DNA of 64,000 nt, from positions 127,302-191,301 of the forward strand of contig JAWKYD010000015.1 in the NCBI GenBank assembly GCA_041396685.1, read 5' to 3'. The notes beneath the pieces are model-generated. The model saw only the letters and a list, made by a program, of their open reading frames with translations. It was not told the DNA's origin and made no database searches. The DNA is from JAUIAI01 sp041396685. Its GTDB lineage: Bacteria; Pseudomonadota; Gammaproteobacteria; Burkholderiales; Burkholderiaceae_E. The translations under genes were made by a program, and so were the position numbers. Positions 46,442 to 56,308 of the stretch are shown one piece after another; within the stretch, counting starts at the first letter, position 1, and the number at the start of each line of letters is the position of its first letter.

Positions 46442-48496
46442 ATGTCTGCCCTGTCTATGAATGCCGCCCAGCGCCGGGCGGTCGCCTACCTGGACGGACC
46501 GTGTCTGGTGATCGCCGGCGCCGGTAGCGGCAAGACGCGGGTGATCACCGGCAAGGTCGTGCACTTGGTTCGCGCTGGCGTGGCCGCGCGCCACATCGCC
46601 GCCATCACGTTCACGAACAAGGCAGCGCAGGAAATGGCCGAGCGCTTGACGCCGATGCTGGCCGGCCAGAGTGGTGGCGGTGGGTCACCGCTGGTGTGCA
46701 CCTTCCATTCGCTGGGCGTGCGCATGCTGCGTCAGGACGGCCACCTGCTGGGGCTGAAGCGCAATTTCTCGATTCTCGATGCCGACGACGCCGCCGGCAT
46801 CATCCAGCAATCGCTCGCGACCACCGATCGCAAGCGCATTCGCACGGTGGTCGGCCAGATCTCGCTCTGGAAGAACGCACTGATCGATGCGGATCAGGTG
46901 GCCGACGCCGCTGGCGACGACGAGTCGCGCGTGCTGGCCGCGGTCTATCGCGACTACACGGCCACCCTGCGCGCGTACCAGGCGGTGGACTTCGACGACC
47001 TCATCCGACTGCCGCTGTCCCTGATGAGCGAGCACCCGCAGGCCGCCACCCGCTGGCGCGAGAGTCTGCGCTACCTGCTGGTCGACGAATATCAGGACAC
47101 CAACGCCTGTCAATACGCACTGCTGCGCGAACTGGTTGGCCCGCGCGCGGCATTCACCCTGGTCGGCGACGACGATCAATCGATCTACGGCTGGCGCGGC
47201 GCCACGCTGGAGAATCTGCAGCGGGTGGCCGACGACTACCCGGGCCTCGAGGTGATCAAGCTCGAGCAAAACTACCGCTCGGTGCAGACGATACTGAATG
47301 CCGCCAACACGTTGATCGCCCGCAATCCCAAGCTGCACGCCAAGACTTTGTTCAGCGAACTCGGCGTCGGCGACCCGATCAGCGTCACGCCTTGCGACGA
47401 CGATGCTGCCGAGGCCGAGTCGGTCGTCATGCGCCTGCAGGGGCTGAAGTTCGAGCGGCGCTCGAAGTTCGCCGACTTCGCCATTCTCTATCGCGGCAAC
47501 TATCAGGCGCGCATCGTCGAGAAGGCCCTACGCGAGCAGCGCATACCGTATCGGATATCCGGCGGCCAGAGCTTTTTCGAGCGCGCCGAGATTCGCGATC
47601 TGATCGCGTACCTGCGACTGTTGGCCAACGACGACGACGATCCGGCCTTCATTCGCGCGATAACCACTCCCAAACGCGGTGTCGGCAGCAGCACGCTGGC
47701 GGCGCTGGGCACCTACGCCGGCCAACGTCACCTGTCGATGTTCGCGGCCTTGTTCGAGACCGGCATGGAATCGCGGGTCGCGGCGGGACCTCTGGCCGAG
47801 ATGCGACGCTTCGGCGAGTTCATCAACCGACTGTCACACCGGTCACGCGCCGAGCCCGCCGCCGTTCTGCTCGACGAGATGGTCACGGCGATCGACTATC
47901 GCGGCCATCTATATGCGAATCACGACGACAAGGCGGCCACCCAACGCTGGCAGAACGTCTGCGAGTTCGTCGACTGGGTCAAACGGCGTGCCGAGAGCGA
48001 CGGCGCCGGTCTCGTACAGGTCGCCCAGAGCGTGGCTCTGATCACCCAGCTCGAGCGTCGCGAGGACGACGTCGACGCGGTGCGCATGAGCACGATCCAT
48101 GCTTCCAAGGGGCTCGAGTATCCGCACGTCTTCCTGATCGGCTGCGAGGAGGGCATGTTGCCGCACCATGGTGGCCTGCCGGCCAGCGGTGAGAGTGACG
48201 ACGAAAGCGATCGCACTGTCGGCGGCGCTGACGCCGCCGGCGATTCGGCGCGCGACGCCCGCATCGAGGAAGAGCGCCGTCTGATGTACGTGGCGGTCAC
48301 CCGCGCCCAGCGCAGCCTGCACCTGAGCTGGTGTCGCAAACGCCGCCGGGCGCGGCGCGATTTCGACGTGCAAGCGTCGCGATTCATAGCCGAAATGGCA
48401 TTGGATGCGCATCCCGAGCCGGCGGTCACCATCACCGGTGAAAAGGCGCGTAACCGCCTCGGCGCGCTCAAGGCAATGATTGCCGCCAAGGGTTGA
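46442..48496 (+). CDS. rep: ATP-dependent DNA helicase Rep
   Basis: A 684-residue superfamily 1A helicase (UvrD/Rep). Walker A AGAGSGKT is at 25-32, motif Ia ITFTNKAAQEM follows, motif II is LLVDEYQDTN, motif III GDDDQSIYGWRGA, motif IV in EQNYRS, and motif V/VI around STIHASKGLEYPHVFLIG and VAVTRAQ. Length and the TPKRGVGSSTL region fit Rep better than UvrD. It is 10 bases from priA, another replication-restart helicase, so an operon is likely. Confidence 0.9.
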   Translation: MSALSMNAAQRRAVAYLDGPCLVIAGAGSGKTRVITGKVVHLVRAGVAARHIAAITFTNKAAQEMAERLTPMLAGQSGGGGSPLVCTFHSLGVRMLRQDGHLLGLKRNFSILDADDAAGIIQQSLATTDRKRIRTVVGQISLWKNALIDADQVADAAGDDESRVLAAVYRDYTATLRAYQAVDFDDLIRLPLSLMSEHPQAATRWRESLRYLLVDEYQDTNACQYALLRELVGPRAAFTLVGDDDQSIYGWRGATLENLQRVADDYPGLEVIKLEQNYRSVQTILNAANTLIARNPKLHAKTLFSELGVGDPISVTPCDDDAAEAESVVMRLQGLKFERRSKFADFAILYRGNYQARIVEKALREQRIPYRISGGQSFFERAEIRDLIAYLRLLANDDDDPAFIRAITTPKRGVGSSTLAALGTYAGQRHLSMFAALFETGMESRVAAGPLAEMRRFGEFINRLSHRSRAEPAAVLLDEMVTAIDYRGHLYANHDDKAATQRWQNVCEFVDWVKRRAESDGAGLVQVAQSVALITQLERREDDVDAVRMSTIHASKGLEYPHVFLIGCEEGMLPHHGGLPASGESDDESDRTVGGADAAGDSARDARIEEERRLMYVAVTRAQRSLHLSWCRKRRRARRDFDVQASRFIAEMALDAHPEPAVTITGEKARNRLGALKAMIAAKG

Positions 48497-48620
48497 ATGT
48501 CATGGATCGCCGGTTCGAGCGGCCGGGTGGGTTCCGTGGCGTCGATGACGCGCCGGCGTCAGCCAGGTGTCGGTTGCCTGTTGTACATTGCCGCATCACC
48601 GATCGGAACAGTTGTCTGAC

Positions 48621-49607
48621 ATGACCAGCCGCCCGCGATTCGACGAGGATTTCTCGGTCTACGAGACCTTCGACCGCTCCGATTGGGCCAAGCTGCGTTC
48701 CAGCACCCCGATGACGCTGTCCGAGAAGGATCTCGAAACCCTGCGAGGCGTCAACGAGCAGGTGGCGATGATCGACGTCGAGCAAATCTATCTGCCGTTG
48801 TCGCGCCTGCTCAATCTTCATTTCCGCTCGGCCAGAACGCTCGACGGTGTGCGCGACGAATTCCTGGGACGCCTGGTCGGGCGTCGCCCGTACGTGATCG
48901 CCGTGGCCGGCAGCGTGGCCGTGGGCAAGAGCACCTTCGCGCGTGTGCTGCAGGCCTTGCTCGCCCGCTGGCCCGATCATCCCCAGGTGGCCCTGGTCAC
49001 CACCGACGGATTTCTTTACCCGAACGCGGAACTGGCACGGCGCGAACTGATGCAGCGCAAGGGCTTTCCGGAGAGCTACGACCGGCGCCGCATGATCGCC
49101 TTCCTGGCCGCGCTCAAGGCCGGCCAGCCGAGCGTCTATGCGCCGGTCTACTCACACGAGGCCTACGACATCCTGCCCGACCGGCTGCAGCAGGTGCAGT
49201 TGCCGGACATCTTGATCTTCGAGGGCCTGAACGTACTGCAGGTGACGTCGCCCGAAGCCCTGCGTGCGCGGTCGGAAGCCGGCAACGAGCGACTTCCCGG
49301 CACGGTCGTGTCGGACTATTTCGATTTCTCGATCTACGTCGATGCCGACGAGCAGAACATCGAGGCCTGGTACGTGACCCGTTTCCTGAAACTTCAGCAA
49401 ACGGTCTTCCAGCAACCGCGTTCGTATTTCCACCACTACCGCAATCTGTCGGTCGACGATGCCGCGGGCGTTGCGCGCAACATCTGGCGCGAGATCAATT
49501 TGCGTAATCTGCGCGAAAACATCAGACCCACCCGCGGTCGCGCCAATGTCGTGCTCGTCAAGCGGGCCGATCACTCGGTCGACGAGATCTGGCTACGCCA
49601 GATTTGA
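48621..49607 (+). CDS. coaA: Pantothenate kinase, type I
   Basis: A 328-residue CoaA: the first, regulated step of coenzyme A synthesis. P-loop GSVAVGKST at 97-105, then TTDGFLYPNAEL and the substrate/feedback regions KGFPESYDRR and YSHEAYDI, all typical of type I enzymes. ATG 48621 is the family start; a longer frame upstream lacks similarity. Confidence 0.95.
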   Translation: MTSRPRFDEDFSVYETFDRSDWAKLRSSTPMTLSEKDLETLRGVNEQVAMIDVEQIYLPLSRLLNLHFRSARTLDGVRDEFLGRLVGRRPYVIAVAGSVAVGKSTFARVLQALLARWPDHPQVALVTTDGFLYPNAELARRELMQRKGFPESYDRRRMIAFLAALKAGQPSVYAPVYSHEAYDILPDRLQQVQLPDILIFEGLNVLQVTSPEALRARSEAGNERLPGTVVSDYFDFSIYVDADEQNIEAWYVTRFLKLQQTVFQQPRSYFHHYRNLSVDDAAGVARNIWREINLRNLRENIRPTRGRANVVLVKRADHSVDEIWLRQI

Positions 49608-49679
49608 CGCCATCGGGCGGTCGCCCGCGCGGCGGGGGCCCGTAGCGATGGCCCCCGACCTTCGCGGCCGAGCAAGCAA

Positions 49680-50369
49680 TCAGTTCAGCCTCAGGGTCGC
49701 GGCGGCGGCGCGCGGCGCGTTCTCGGCGATGATGGTGCGTGCCCAGGCCTCCGACATGTCGAAGGTGTTCGAGGCCATGTCGCCATCGTCGATCGGAGCC
49801 ACCAGCATGAGCAGCACGACGCGCCCATTCACCAGGATGAACGATTCCGTGCGCATCATCGTGCGAATTTCGGTCTTGCCCTTGTCGTCGCGCTCGATCA
49901 GCGCATACGCGTAGGCGTAGCCGACCCGTCCCGGCGCATCGTCGAACACTCCCAGCGGCACCGTCCGTGGCGCGGGTTCGGCATCGGACTTGCCGAGCTC
50001 GCGCCGCTGGCGACGCTCGTCTTCGGCGCGGCGCGAGGCGTTCTCGACTTCGATGACCTCGTTGCGAAATCGCTCGAAATCCGCTTGTGAGACCACGCGG
50101 CTCTCGAATTCGCGGGGAATCGAAACGAAAGCGGTGCCGCTGGTGGCCGGCAGCGGCACATCGCGGAAGCAGGCGGCCAGCGAAGCGTGCAGGCCGATCC
50201 GGATCTGTACCGCGCCGAAGTCCGCCTCCGTGCACGGCAGGGCGTCGGGTGCCGGCGCGGCCAGTACCATACCGTGGCTCTGCACGGCAACGGGTTCGGC
50301 GCGCGACCAGGGCGCAAACAGACAGAGAAGCAGGGCAAACAGACGGGGAGCGGTGAGCAGATGCGGCAT
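49680..50369 (-). CDS. Secreted protein of unknown function, 229 aa
   Basis: The N-terminus (LLTAPRLFALLLCLFAPWSRA) is a signal peptide with likely cleavage after SRA. The mature part contains two cysteines (about residues 46 and 67), a charged helical stretch with RRAEDERRQRRELGK, and a C-terminal strand-rich domain (IRTMMRTESFILVNGRVVLLMLVAP). I do not recognise the family. It is convergent with coaA, and its start lies 285 bases from the divergent glycan operon. Confidence 0.65.
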   Translation of the reverse strand: MPHLLTAPRLFALLLCLFAPWSRAEPVAVQSHGMVLAAPAPDALPCTEADFGAVQIRIGLHASLAACFRDVPLPATSGTAFVSIPREFESRVVSQADFERFRNEVIEVENASRRAEDERRQRRELGKSDAEPAPRTVPLGVFDDAPGRVGYAYAYALIERDDKGKTEIRTMMRTESFILVNGRVVLLMLVAPIDDGDMASNTFDMSEAWARTIIAENAPRAAAATLRLN

Positions 50370-50537
50370 GACGAGCGGTGCCTATCGAGTCATGAACGGA
50401 TCGAGCAGTCTGCTCGGCCGCAGTCGCGAGGCGGCGGAACTAGTTCGCCTTTCGACCCGGGCCGTTGGCGTATCTTTCGCCGATCCGGCACAACCGCACG
50501 TAGGTCGGTCGATCGGGGCGTCAAGTGGACAGGTCGG

Positions 50538-50565
50538 GTGACACGTTCCCGAGCACCGATATAGT
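50538..50565 (+). promoter_or_regulatory. Candidate promoter of the glycan operon
   Basis: GTGACA at 50538-50543 and TATAGT at 50560-50565 with a 16-base spacer, 89 bases before the GT2 start. Each hexamer has one mismatch; the spacing is slightly short. Confidence 0.4.
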
Positions 50566-50654
50566 GAGGCCATCGGGGCCGCAGCGGCCGGTCGTGGCGC
50601 CATTGGGCGCGCCGACCGCGCGCTGCGCTGCGTCGATAGACCAAAGGCGATTCC

Positions 50655-51746
50655 ATGCAGCAAACGACCACCATCGAAAGGCAGACGAACGACGCGGCAA
50701 GCGCGCGCCCGCTGGTGACGGTCGTCATCCCTGGCTACAACGAGGCGGCCATCCTGCATCGCAACGTCGGCGAGATCATCGACTACCTCGACACACTGGC
50801 CGACCGGTATCGATTCGAACTTCTGCTGATCAACGACGGCAGCTCGGACGAAACCGGCAAGATCGCCGAACAACTGAGTCGCGAGTTCGCGAATGTCTCG
50901 GTCATCCACCATCCGTCCAATTTCGGACTCGGTCAGGCGTTCAAGACCGCCTTCGCCGCGTCGCGCGGCGACTACCTGGTCACGATCGACGCCGATCTCA
51001 GTTATGCGCCGCAGACCATCGGCGCGCTGCTCGAGGCGGTGACCCGCAAAGGAACCAAGCTCGTCCTGGCCTCGGCCTACATGAAAGGCGGCAAGGTCAG
51101 CCACGTGCCGCCGCTGCGTCACTGGCTGAGCCGGCTCGGCAACCGCATGTTCGCCCTGCTGATCGGTAACCGACATTCCACCTTCACGTGCATGGTGCGG
51201 GCCTATGACGGGCCATTCATCCGCGCGCTCGAGCCGAAGTCGGAGGGCATGGGCATCATGCCGGAGATCGTCTACAAAACGATGATCCTGGGCGGGCGCA
51301 TCGACGAGATTCCGGCCCACCTCGACTGGTCCCGGCAGCTCGCCGACGGGCCTGTACGCACCTCGAGCATGCGCCTGCTCTCGCACATCGCTTCCACGCT
51401 CGTGTCGGGCTTCGTGCTGCGCCCGTTCGTGCTGCTGGTGGTGCCCGGTCTGCTGGTGATGATGTTCTCACTGTATGTGAACTTCTGGGTCGCGTTCGAG
51501 CTGTGGGGGGCCATGGGGCGCACGGGCAATGCGATGGCCGAAGCGGCTGCACTGCTGTTCCGCGAGCATCCGGCCACCATGCTGATCGGTTTGCTCAGCC
51601 TGCTCCTGGCGATTCAGCTGATCGGCCTCGGTGCGCTGTCGCTGCAGGCCAAGAAGTACTACGAAGAGACCTATTTCCAGTTCGTACGTCTGCGCCGACA
51701 GGTGCGCGAACTCGGTGCCTCGATCGACGAGGGGCACGATTCATGA
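50655..51746 (+). CDS. GT2-family glycosyltransferase, polyprenyl-phosphate type
   Basis: A 363-residue protein. The GT-A core starts with VTVVIPGYNEAAIL, the donor-binding acidic residues are in LLINDGSSDE and the DXD-like VTIDADLSYAP. It ends with two membrane helices (about 240-275 and 295-330) as in dolichol/undecaprenyl-phosphate sugar transferases such as ArnC. It likely transfers a sugar from a nucleotide donor to a lipid carrier at the inner membrane. Its stop overlaps the next start (ATGA at 51743-51746), the first of several tight junctions in this operon. Confidence 0.85.
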   Translation: MQQTTTIERQTNDAASARPLVTVVIPGYNEAAILHRNVGEIIDYLDTLADRYRFELLLINDGSSDETGKIAEQLSREFANVSVIHHPSNFGLGQAFKTAFAASRGDYLVTIDADLSYAPQTIGALLEAVTRKGTKLVLASAYMKGGKVSHVPPLRHWLSRLGNRMFALLIGNRHSTFTCMVRAYDGPFIRALEPKSEGMGIMPEIVYKTMILGGRIDEIPAHLDWSRQLADGPVRTSSMRLLSHIASTLVSGFVLRPFVLLVVPGLLVMMFSLYVNFWVAFELWGAMGRTGNAMAEAAALLFREHPATMLIGLLSLLLAIQLIGLGALSLQAKKYYEETYFQFVRLRRQVRELGASIDEGHDS

Positions 51747-53158
51747 GTAAGAGCGAAGGCGCGCGCCGGCCGAGCGTCGCCGTCGTCGGCGGCGGCCTGC
51801 TCGGCATGACGCTGGCGCTGCGCCTGGCGCAGGCGGGCGCCGATGTGCAGTTGTTCGAGCGCGACGCCGGCGCCGGCGGCCTGGCCGCGGGCGCGAGCTT
51901 CGGCCCCTATCGCTGGGACCGCTTCTATCACGTGATCCTGCTATCCGATCTGCGCACGCGCGCGTTGCTGGCCGAACTCGGTCTGTCCGAGCGTCTGCGC
52001 TGGGGAATCACGCGCACGGGCTTCTTCACCGACGGAAAGCTCTACTCGATGTCGAACGCCATCGAGTTCCTGCGCTTTCCGCCATTGCGTCTGCTCGACA
52101 AGATCCGCCTCGGCGCGACCATTTTTCTGGCCTCGCGGGTCGGCGACCCGCGCCCGCTGGAGCAGATGCTGGCCACCGAGTGGCTGGGCCGCTGGTCTGG
52201 CAAACGCGTGCTCGATCGCATCTGGCTGCCGCTGCTCAAGAGCAAGCTCGGTGAGAACTACAAGATCGCGAGCGCAGCTTTCATCTGGGCAATCATCGCG
52301 CGCATGTATGCCGCCCGCCGCTCGGGCATCAAGCAGGAGATGTTCGGTTATATCGACGGCGGCTACGAATTGCTGATCGACCGCCTGAACCGCGCGCTCG
52401 CGGCCGCCGGTGTGCGTTGCATCAACGGTGCGCGCGTCCGGGCGGTGCCACGGTCGGCGCAAGGCGTCGCGGTAGTCGTCGACAACGGTGACGAACACGT
52501 CTTCGACGCCGCCGTGTTGACCACGCCACCGCGCATCTCGGCGGCGCTTTGTCCGGACCTGCCCAACGAGGCCGGTTCGCGCCTGCGCGACGTGCCGACG
52601 CAGGGCGTGATCTGCGCGTCGCTGCTGACGCGCGAGCCGCTGTCGCCCTACTACGTCACCAATATCACCGATCGCTGGGTGCCGTTCACCGGTGTGATCG
52701 AGATGACGACTCTGGTCGATCGCGCGACCTTCGGCGGCAACAATCTGATTTACCTGCCGCTCTACCTGCCGGTCGACGATCCGGCCTGGAACGAGACCGA
52801 CGAGATTCTGCGCGAGCGCTTTCTCGCGGCGCTCGAGAAGATGTATCCGCACTTCAGGCGCGATCAGGTGCTCGACTTCTCGGTCTCGCGTGCCCGCAAC
52901 GTGCTGGCGGTGTCGACGCTCGACTATTCGCGCTCGGTGATGCCGGCGGTTCGCGCCGACGATTCGCGACGCTGGTTCGTGAGCGGTGCGCGCATCGCCT
53001 ACGGCACGCTGAACGTCAACGAGACCCTGGGCCTGGTCGAAAGCGAATTGCCGGGCTTGTTGCGTGATCTCGGACTCGCACCGCGTGTCCTCGCATCGGC
53101 GCGCGGCAACGGCAGGACCGACGGTTCACGCGCGGTCACCGAACCGGGGGTCGTCTGA
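51743..53158 (+). CDS. FAD-dependent oxidoreductase (amine oxidase / protoporphyrinogen-oxidase-like)
   Basis: A 471-residue flavoprotein. The FAD-binding VAVVGGGLLGMTLALRLAQAGADVQLFERDAGAGG is at the N-terminus; the C-terminal FAD contact appears in RWFVSGARIAYGTLNVNETL. The fold resembles NAD(P)-binding Rossmann/amine-oxidase proteins of glycan loci, which also include UDP-galactopyranose mutase relatives. The actual reaction is unknown. It overlaps the GT2 gene by 4 bases and the deacetylase by one. Confidence 0.75.
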   Translation: MSKSEGARRPSVAVVGGGLLGMTLALRLAQAGADVQLFERDAGAGGLAAGASFGPYRWDRFYHVILLSDLRTRALLAELGLSERLRWGITRTGFFTDGKLYSMSNAIEFLRFPPLRLLDKIRLGATIFLASRVGDPRPLEQMLATEWLGRWSGKRVLDRIWLPLLKSKLGENYKIASAAFIWAIIARMYAARRSGIKQEMFGYIDGGYELLIDRLNRALAAAGVRCINGARVRAVPRSAQGVAVVVDNGDEHVFDAAVLTTPPRISAALCPDLPNEAGSRLRDVPTQGVICASLLTREPLSPYYVTNITDRWVPFTGVIEMTTLVDRATFGGNNLIYLPLYLPVDDPAWNETDEILRERFLAALEKMYPHFRRDQVLDFSVSRARNVLAVSTLDYSRSVMPAVRADDSRRWFVSGARIAYGTLNVNETLGLVESELPGLLRDLGLAPRVLASARGNGRTDGSRAVTEPGVV

Positions 53159-54132
53159 TGACCAGGGTGCCGAGCCGGCCGCTGGCGAGTCTTTCGCTCG
53201 ACGTCGACAACCTCTGGTCGTACATGAAGATCCATGGCGATCCGGGCTGGCAGGATCGACCCTCCTACCTCGACGAGTTCGTTCCGTACATGCTCGAAGT
53301 CCTCGAACGCGCCGACGTCCGGATCACGTTCTTCATCGTCGGCATCGACGCCGAGCGCGACGAGAATCGCTCGGCGCTGCGCAGCATCGTCGAGGCCGGT
53401 CACGAGGTGGGCAATCATTCGCACGAGCACGAGCCATGGCTGCACGAGTACACACCCGAGCAGGTGCGCGACGAACTGACACGCGCACACCGTGCGATCG
53501 AGCGTGCCAGCGGGCAGACGCCCGAGGGTTTTCGCGGGCCCGGCTTCAGCTGGTCGCCGGAGGTGCTGACAGCGTTGCACGAGCTCGGCTATCGCTATGA
53601 CGCCTCGACCCTGCCGACCTGGCTGGGTCCGATCGCGCGTGCCTATTACTTCTGGAGCGCCCGCCTGACGCCCGAGGAGCGGGAGCGCCGCAAGGGTCTG
53701 TTCGGGCAGTGGCGTGACGGGCGGCGACCGGTCGCACCCTATTGGTGGTCGATGGGCGGGCAGGATCGTCTGCTGGAGATTCCGGTGACGACGATTCCGG
53801 TCTTGCGCACGCCCTTTCACTTCAGCTACCTGGCCTATCTGGCACGTTTCTCCCGACCGTTGATGTCTGCCTACCTGAAGCTTGCGTTGCTGATGTGCCG
53901 CCTGATGCGCGTCGAGCCGAGTTTCCTGCTGCATCCGCTGGATGTGATCGGTGGCGACAAAGCGCCGCAGCTCGCATTCTTTCCCGGTATGGACCTGTCC
54001 AGCGAGACGAAGACCGAGCTGTTGTTGTCGGTGCTGCAGGAAATTCATCGTCACTTCGACATCGTGCCGATGGGCGCGCATGCCCGGGCCTGCGCGGCGC
54101 GTGCTTCGCTGCCGACGAGGATTCCCGCGTGA
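53158..54132 (+). CDS. Polysaccharide deacetylase (NodB domain, CE4)
   Basis: A 324-residue deacetylase. Motif 1 is SLDVDNLWSY (the family Asp pair), motif 2 the metal-binding HxxH-type NHSHEHEPWL, motif 3 FRGPGFSWSPEVL, and a later HFDIVPMGAHAR. It removes N-acetyl groups from an amino sugar on a polymer or lipid-linked substrate. No signal peptide is seen, so it probably acts in the cytoplasm on a precursor, like ArnD (inference). Adjacent ATG/TGA overlap joins it to the flavoprotein gene. Confidence 0.85.
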   Translation: MTRVPSRPLASLSLDVDNLWSYMKIHGDPGWQDRPSYLDEFVPYMLEVLERADVRITFFIVGIDAERDENRSALRSIVEAGHEVGNHSHEHEPWLHEYTPEQVRDELTRAHRAIERASGQTPEGFRGPGFSWSPEVLTALHELGYRYDASTLPTWLGPIARAYYFWSARLTPEERERRKGLFGQWRDGRRPVAPYWWSMGGQDRLLEIPVTTIPVLRTPFHFSYLAYLARFSRPLMSAYLKLALLMCRLMRVEPSFLLHPLDVIGGDKAPQLAFFPGMDLSSETKTELLLSVLQEIHRHFDIVPMGAHARACAARASLPTRIPA

Positions 54133-54223
54133 GCGCCCGGGGGCCGGCCGACGGCATCGTATCGGGCTCGGCCGGCGTCGTTGCGGCCGCCCGCTTCGTC
54201 CGCGTCGGGCGAGGTCACTGACC

Positions 54224-56293
54224 ATGTGCGGATTCGTCGTCGTCATCAGCCCGCCCGGCCGCCACGAGGAGCCTTCGCTGGTGGCCTTCATGGCGGCCGC
54301 ACTCGATCATCGTGGTCCCGACGGTGAAGGCAGTCATCACGCCGATGGCGTGGTCATGCATCACAAGCGTCTGGCCGTGATCGATCCGGCCGGCGGGCAT
54401 CAGCCGATGATCGACGCCGGTCTCGCACTGGTCTTCAACGGCGAGATCTACAACTACGTCGAATTGCGCCATCGCCTCGAGCAACTCGGCCACGTTTTCC
54501 GCACCCGCTCGGACACCGAGGTGCTGCTGCGCGCCTATCGCGAGTGGGGCGAGAGCGTGGTCGACCACCTCGAGGGCATGTATGCGTTCGTCGTGCACGA
54601 TTGCACCACCGGCTCGACCTTCGCGGCCCGCGATCCGTTCGGCATCAAGCCCTTGTATCGCGCCCGCATCGACGAACAGTGGGTTTACGCCTCGGAGATC
54701 AAGGCGATCCTGCGCCATCCGAAGGCACCCTGTGCGCTCGACCCGGTCGCCTGCGAGGACTACTTGTCTCTGCAGTTCGTGCTCGGTACGCGCACGATGT
54801 TCGCGGGCATTCACAAGGTCGAGCCCGCACACTGCGAGACGCTCGCGCGTGGCGCGCGCGAGCCGCGCACGCGCCGCTACTGGACGCCCGATTTCGAGAC
54901 CGTCTCGGGCATCGGCATGGCCACCGCGGCGAAGCGGGTCGGCGAGCTGATCGAGCAAAGCCTGGCGCACCAGGTCCGAAGCGATGTTCCGCTGGGTGCC
55001 TATCTGAGCGGCGGACTCGATTCCAGCGTGGTCACCGCGCATGCCGCACGGGCCTGGCCGGGTCGGATGCAGGTTTTCACCGGTGCGTTCCACGAGGGCC
55101 GGGAGTACGACGAGACGCCGTTTGCCCGCGCGGTCGCCGATCATGTCGGCGCGGACATGCACACCGTGTATCCGAGCGAGTCCGAGTTCGTCGAAATGCT
55201 GCCCTCGCTGGTCTACCACATGGACGAACCGGCCGCCGGGCCCGGTTTGTTCCCGCAGTTCATGGTGTCGCGAGTCGCGCGCAAACATGTCACCGTATGC
55301 CTGGGCGGGCAGGGCGGCGACGAGATCTTCGTCGGCTATGCACGCTACCTGATCGGCGCGCTCGAAGAGGCATTGCTCGGCGCAATCAACGATCAACCGG
55401 TCGGCGAGCACACCTTGACGCTCGCCAATGTCGAGCACTGCCTCGGCACCTTGCGCACCTACATGCCTTTGATGCGCCGCACCTGGGGCGAGGGCATGGA
55501 TGCGCCCGGATACCTGCGCTACTTCCGGATCATGAATCGCCTCGATGCGAAGTCGCCGCTGCTGGCGCCGGCCGCGCAAGCGGCGCTCGCGGCCTCGGAG
55601 GTCCAGGACCGCTTCGCACAGGTCTTCGAGCGGCCGGCGCGTGCCAGCCATCTCAAGAAGATGTTGCACTTCGACCTGATGGTCAATCTGCCGACCCTGC
55701 TGCAGGTCGAGGATCGCGCCAGCATGGCCGCCTCGCTCGAATCGCGCGTGCCTCTGCTCGACACACGAATCGTGCAAACCATGGCCGCCGTACCCGACCG
55801 CGAGTTGCTGGCCGGCGGATTCTCCAAGGCGGTGCTGCGCGAAGTGGCTTCGCCGCTGCTGCCCGAATCGGTCGTGCACCGTACCGACAAGATGGGTTTT
55901 CCGGTACCACTGCAGCAATGGTTCCGTGGTCCGGCGCGCGAGTTCGTGCGCGAGGTCCTGCTATCGCAAAGGGCTCGCCAGCGAGGACTCTACGACCCCG
56001 CCGAAATCGAGCGCCTGATCGATCACGAACAAACCTTCGGGCGCTCGCTATGGGGCGCGCTGCAGGTCGAGCTCTGGCACCGTACGTTCATCGATCGCGA
56101 TCGCCTGGTGCCCGACTGGCGCCCCACGGCGGAAGCGGCCTATGTGCGCCACGGTGCCGAACACACGGGCCCGCGGCTGCAACGTCGTCTGGCGCGTAGC
56201 CTGCGCGACCAGCTTCCAGAACCCACCCAGTCATCGACGCCGGCGAGTGCATTGTTCCTCGATGCGGGCGACGGTGCCACCGGAACCATCTGA
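54224..56293 (+). CDS. asnB: Asparagine synthetase B-type, glutamine-hydrolysing
   Basis: A 689-residue enzyme. Cys2 (MCGFVVV) is the N-terminal nucleophile of the glutamine amidotransferase domain, followed by HHKRLAVIDPAGGHQPM and FNGEIYNY. The synthetase domain has the PPi loop SGGLDSS at 262-268 and GGQGGDEIFVGYARY. It is longer than the housekeeping enzyme (about 555) and of the class found in O-antigen or capsule operons, where it may amidate a sugar acid. ATG 54224 restores Cys at position 2. Confidence 0.85.
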   Translation: MCGFVVVISPPGRHEEPSLVAFMAAALDHRGPDGEGSHHADGVVMHHKRLAVIDPAGGHQPMIDAGLALVFNGEIYNYVELRHRLEQLGHVFRTRSDTEVLLRAYREWGESVVDHLEGMYAFVVHDCTTGSTFAARDPFGIKPLYRARIDEQWVYASEIKAILRHPKAPCALDPVACEDYLSLQFVLGTRTMFAGIHKVEPAHCETLARGAREPRTRRYWTPDFETVSGIGMATAAKRVGELIEQSLAHQVRSDVPLGAYLSGGLDSSVVTAHAARAWPGRMQVFTGAFHEGREYDETPFARAVADHVGADMHTVYPSESEFVEMLPSLVYHMDEPAAGPGLFPQFMVSRVARKHVTVCLGGQGGDEIFVGYARYLIGALEEALLGAINDQPVGEHTLTLANVEHCLGTLRTYMPLMRRTWGEGMDAPGYLRYFRIMNRLDAKSPLLAPAAQAALAASEVQDRFAQVFERPARASHLKKMLHFDLMVNLPTLLQVEDRASMAASLESRVPLLDTRIVQTMAAVPDRELLAGGFSKAVLREVASPLLPESVVHRTDKMGFPVPLQQWFRGPAREFVREVLLSQRARQRGLYDPAEIERLIDHEQTFGRSLWGALQVELWHRTFIDRDRLVPDWRPTAEAAYVRHGAEHTGPRLQRRLARSLRDQLPEPTQSSTPASALFLDAGDGATGTI

Positions 56294-56308
56294 TCGAGAG
56301 GACCGACG